Both the position numbers and the translations under genes were made by a program. From Membranipora membranacea (taxonomy: Eukaryota; Bryozoa; Gymnolaemata; Cheilostomatida; Membraniporidae): 60,000 bases of DNA. The stretch is from positions 4,545,501-4,605,500 of the forward strand of contig OU612070.1 in assembly GCA_914767715.1 (NCBI GenBank), given 5' to 3'. This document shows positions 57,991 through 60,000 of this stretch, in pieces. Each line of letters opens with the position of its first letter. Within the stretch, counting starts at the first letter, position 1. A model generated the notes under the pieces. It searched no databases. It had not been told where the DNA came from and was given only the letters and a program-made list of their open reading frames with translations.

Positions 57991-58578
57991 GTGACTGTGT
58001 GTCTCAACTTTTTTGTTGTTGATCCATTTAAGTCTGAGATCTTTTCATGCTTCTGTATTTCTTTATTGACTGAAAGGGTTGCCTTTCCAAAGAAGAACGT
58101 CTATTTTCTGAATTTAACAAGTTTTGTAATGTTCCATATTTGGTTAATGGACCCAAAACCAATATTCAAAAGCAAAATTTTGACAGGACACAAAAACGAA
58201 CTTAAGATTATAAAAACCAACATCAAAGATAGGAGAGAGGTCCAACAACTGCCATTTTGGGGCGTGGACAGGGCCAGTGTGCAATTTCATAGCTTGAGAG
58301 GTTATTTTAGTAATTTGGTGAATAGTAGGGATGTTCGGAATGTTTTGCCTAAGCTCTTCTTGATGTTTGTGTGGTGTTTCTGTATAGTCGGATGGTTGGC
58401 CGCCACTCTAGTCACAGTCTATATGGCTAACTCGTGTTTTTATTTACTTTTGTCTGAAGATTTCTTTTTACTTCGTTTCTTTATGGGAGAATACAATAAA
58501 AAAGTGAATGACGATAATTTGGATTTTACTGCTATTCAGGGGATCTTTCAATTAAAAACAACCAAAGTCGCAATCTAA
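57991..58578 (+). CDS. Unrecognised 195-codon open frame
   Basis: A plus-strand frame open for 195 codons, unusual for DNA this AT-rich. The first in-frame ATG is at about 58129 (MFHIWLMDPKPIFKSKILTG), so a single-exon product would be about 149 aa. It contains a charged middle (NELKIIKTNIKDRREVQQ) and one strongly hydrophobic segment (LFLMFVWCFCIVGWLAATLV) of transmembrane length. No family is recognised. It could be an exon or remnant within the duplicated block, or chance. Confidence 0.25.
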   Translation: MTVCLNFFVVDPFKSEIFSCFCISLLTERVAFPKKNVYFLNLTSFVMFHIWLMDPKPIFKSKILTGHKNELKIIKTNIKDRREVQQLPFWGVDRASVQFHSLRGYFSNLVNSRDVRNVLPKLFLMFVWCFCIVGWLAATLVTVYMANSCFYLLLSEDFFLLRFFMGEYNKKVNDDNLDFTAIQGIFQLKTTKVAI

Positions 58579-59049
58579 CCCCTCACTCAATAAGTGAGTG
58601 ATAGCTGCTAGGGTCTCGCTCAGAAATTGCTTACTGATTGATGGAACTATTTAGATTCTGAGTGAGTGATTATTTTGGGAGCGATTTTGTCTAATTGAAA
58701 GACCAAGTGAGTGGTAATATTGAGCGATGTGATGGTGGAAACTTCCTTTATTTAGTAAGGCATCGCTCATTCTAGTTGAAAGACCCTCCAGGGCCAATGA
58801 GAATATGTACACGGTAGGAAGGTACAAAACAGTGTCATGTATGGAGCAGCTCATAGCTATACCATTACAACGTGCTCCTATGGAGTCTGTCATTGTTACC
58901 TAGATATCAAGGTCCATCCTTGTACATGTGAGAGGCCAACTCAGTCACGATACAATCAGTCAGTCTGATAAGCATACTTGTCTTTGGGAAAGGCTCAGAT
59001 AGTCCGAACACATTTTACATTAGAGCTCAACCCTGTATAGTATAGTATA

Positions 59050-59400
59050 GCTTGGTCAATGGTTATTTTATTGGAATGTATCAATTAGAGAGGCAAGGAA
59101 GCTAAGTGAATCATTTAAATATTTGGGTCAGGTTATGAGGTGAGATGTAATATGTTTGGTAACTGTGCAAGAACATCCAGCAGATGACATCCTGTTTCCT
59201 TAACTTCTGATCCATTCTTCAAATGAATGAAGTTTTAATCTCTGTACTGTATGCTATGATCGATCTTAGGTCCTGCAGTGCGATAGATTACTCAATAATT
59301 GTGCGATCATGTGCAAAATCAAATGGCCTTGGGTAACTCTCTGATTTTCACCTTTCCTTATGACTTCCTCATTATAATCATTATACGGATATAGCCCACC
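59050..59400. repeat. Duplicate of the CoA-transferase 3' flank
   Basis: Positions 59128-59230 (GGTTATGAGGTGAGATGTAA onward, CATCCTGTTTCC, TGATCCATTCTTCAAA) parallel 45291-45420 (GGTATGAGGTGAGCTGTGAT, CATCCTGTTTTCC, TGATCCATTTTTCAAA). Positions 59355-59395 parallel 45680-45725. This marks the right part of the same segmental duplication as the pseudogene. Confidence 0.75.
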
Positions 59401-60000
59401 ATATGTTATGGTTCAATTTACGGATTGTGAAAGAGTTTAACCATTCAAGAATTTTAAGGATGCAGGGTCAAGATTTTACTTGTGTTTGCCAACATTTCAC
59501 CTGGTACTACCTTACTCTGCGTTGTGCAAAACCGGAAACTCTAAAAATGTTGTTGTGTGTGGTTAGTGATGTACCAACGGAAATGGAAAAAAAAATTGGG
59601 CACCTAGTTTGACATAACGAGAAGTCTTTTGCAGTGACACTTGGTTGCCATGTCTCACCATGCGTCTGTCTATATGATTTGAACGTTCAATGACAAAGTG
59701 TTTTCCATATTGCGTAGATAGATGTATATTTCATGTTATGTATATCATGTTGTGAGTTGTTTGATATTTAGTTGCCACTGAATTGGAATTTATTGGAGTT
59801 ATCAATAGTTTTATTATCATGGTTGTTTTATACAAAGGAAATAACGTCTGCGTGGATACTAACCCATGGTTTAATCTTCAAGCCAGAAGACAATATTACA
59901 CCCTATAATAAATTGAAGTAAGTCATGAAATTGACATTAACTTCACTTAACATAATCTTAACTGTGAGCTGTTACAGACGTGGCTGTCATTCGATTGTAC

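Overview
The window looks like nuclear DNA from an invertebrate animal. It is AT-rich and carries intron-split genes with GT-AG splice sites. It includes a radial-spoke protein, so cilia or flagella, an animal heme peroxidase, an SLC5 transporter and a mitochondrial acyl-CoA transferase of a type lacking in vertebrates. Retrotransposon, hAT-element and SINE debris fills the spaces. I cannot assign a phylum. The exon models come from reading frames, splice sites and intron phases by eye. Four genes close perfectly in phase from ATG to stop.

Layout. Positions 1-1640 hold a broken BEL/Pao retrotransposon (minus strand) whose gag is interrupted by 31 copies of CATGC. Positions 2579-3978 hold a decayed retroelement with RNase H followed by a tyrosine recombinase (DIRS/Ngaro-like). 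Positions 4-7 kb are mostly non-coding, with a GC-rich tandem and hairpin cluster. Positions 8575-18623 (minus) are a complete 14-exon SLC5 sodium/solute symporter of 615 aa, with a hAT miniature element, a GCTAGC satellite carrying tRNA-like modules, a SINE and a LINE piece in its introns. Positions 19.8-27.3 kb are intergenic: a possible unrecognised minus-strand gene, LINE and hAT-type elements, and one intact tRNA-Leu(AAG). Positions 27914-30841 (minus) are four exons of an SLC18B1-like MFS transporter that seems incomplete. Positions 32616-37501 (minus) are a complete radial spoke head 4/6 gene of 528 aa, probably with a 9-nt microexon. Head-to-head with it, 38765-44276 (plus) is a complete mitochondrial acetyl-CoA hydrolase/4-hydroxybutyrate CoA-transferase of 480 aa. 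Positions 47306-54482 (plus) are a complete 15-exon secreted heme peroxidase of 885 aa, with a TATA box. Positions 55.7-59.3 kb hold a decayed duplicate of the 3' half of the CoA-transferase gene.

How the genes relate. They do not form a pathway. The transporter genes are plasma- or vesicle-membrane carriers, the spoke-head protein is axonemal, the CoA-transferase is mitochondrial, and the peroxidase is exported. The most notable object is the peroxidase. It keeps the distal His, catalytic Arg, proximal His and structural Asn, but both acidic residues that normally tie heme covalently to the protein are replaced by Ala and Thr. The enzyme domain sits between a short collagen-like stretch and an extremely basic Pro-Thr-Arg-Arg repeat tail, which suggests a matrix-anchored oxidase. 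It is also flanked by a CoA-transferase gene and that gene's dead copy, so a segmental duplication brackets it.
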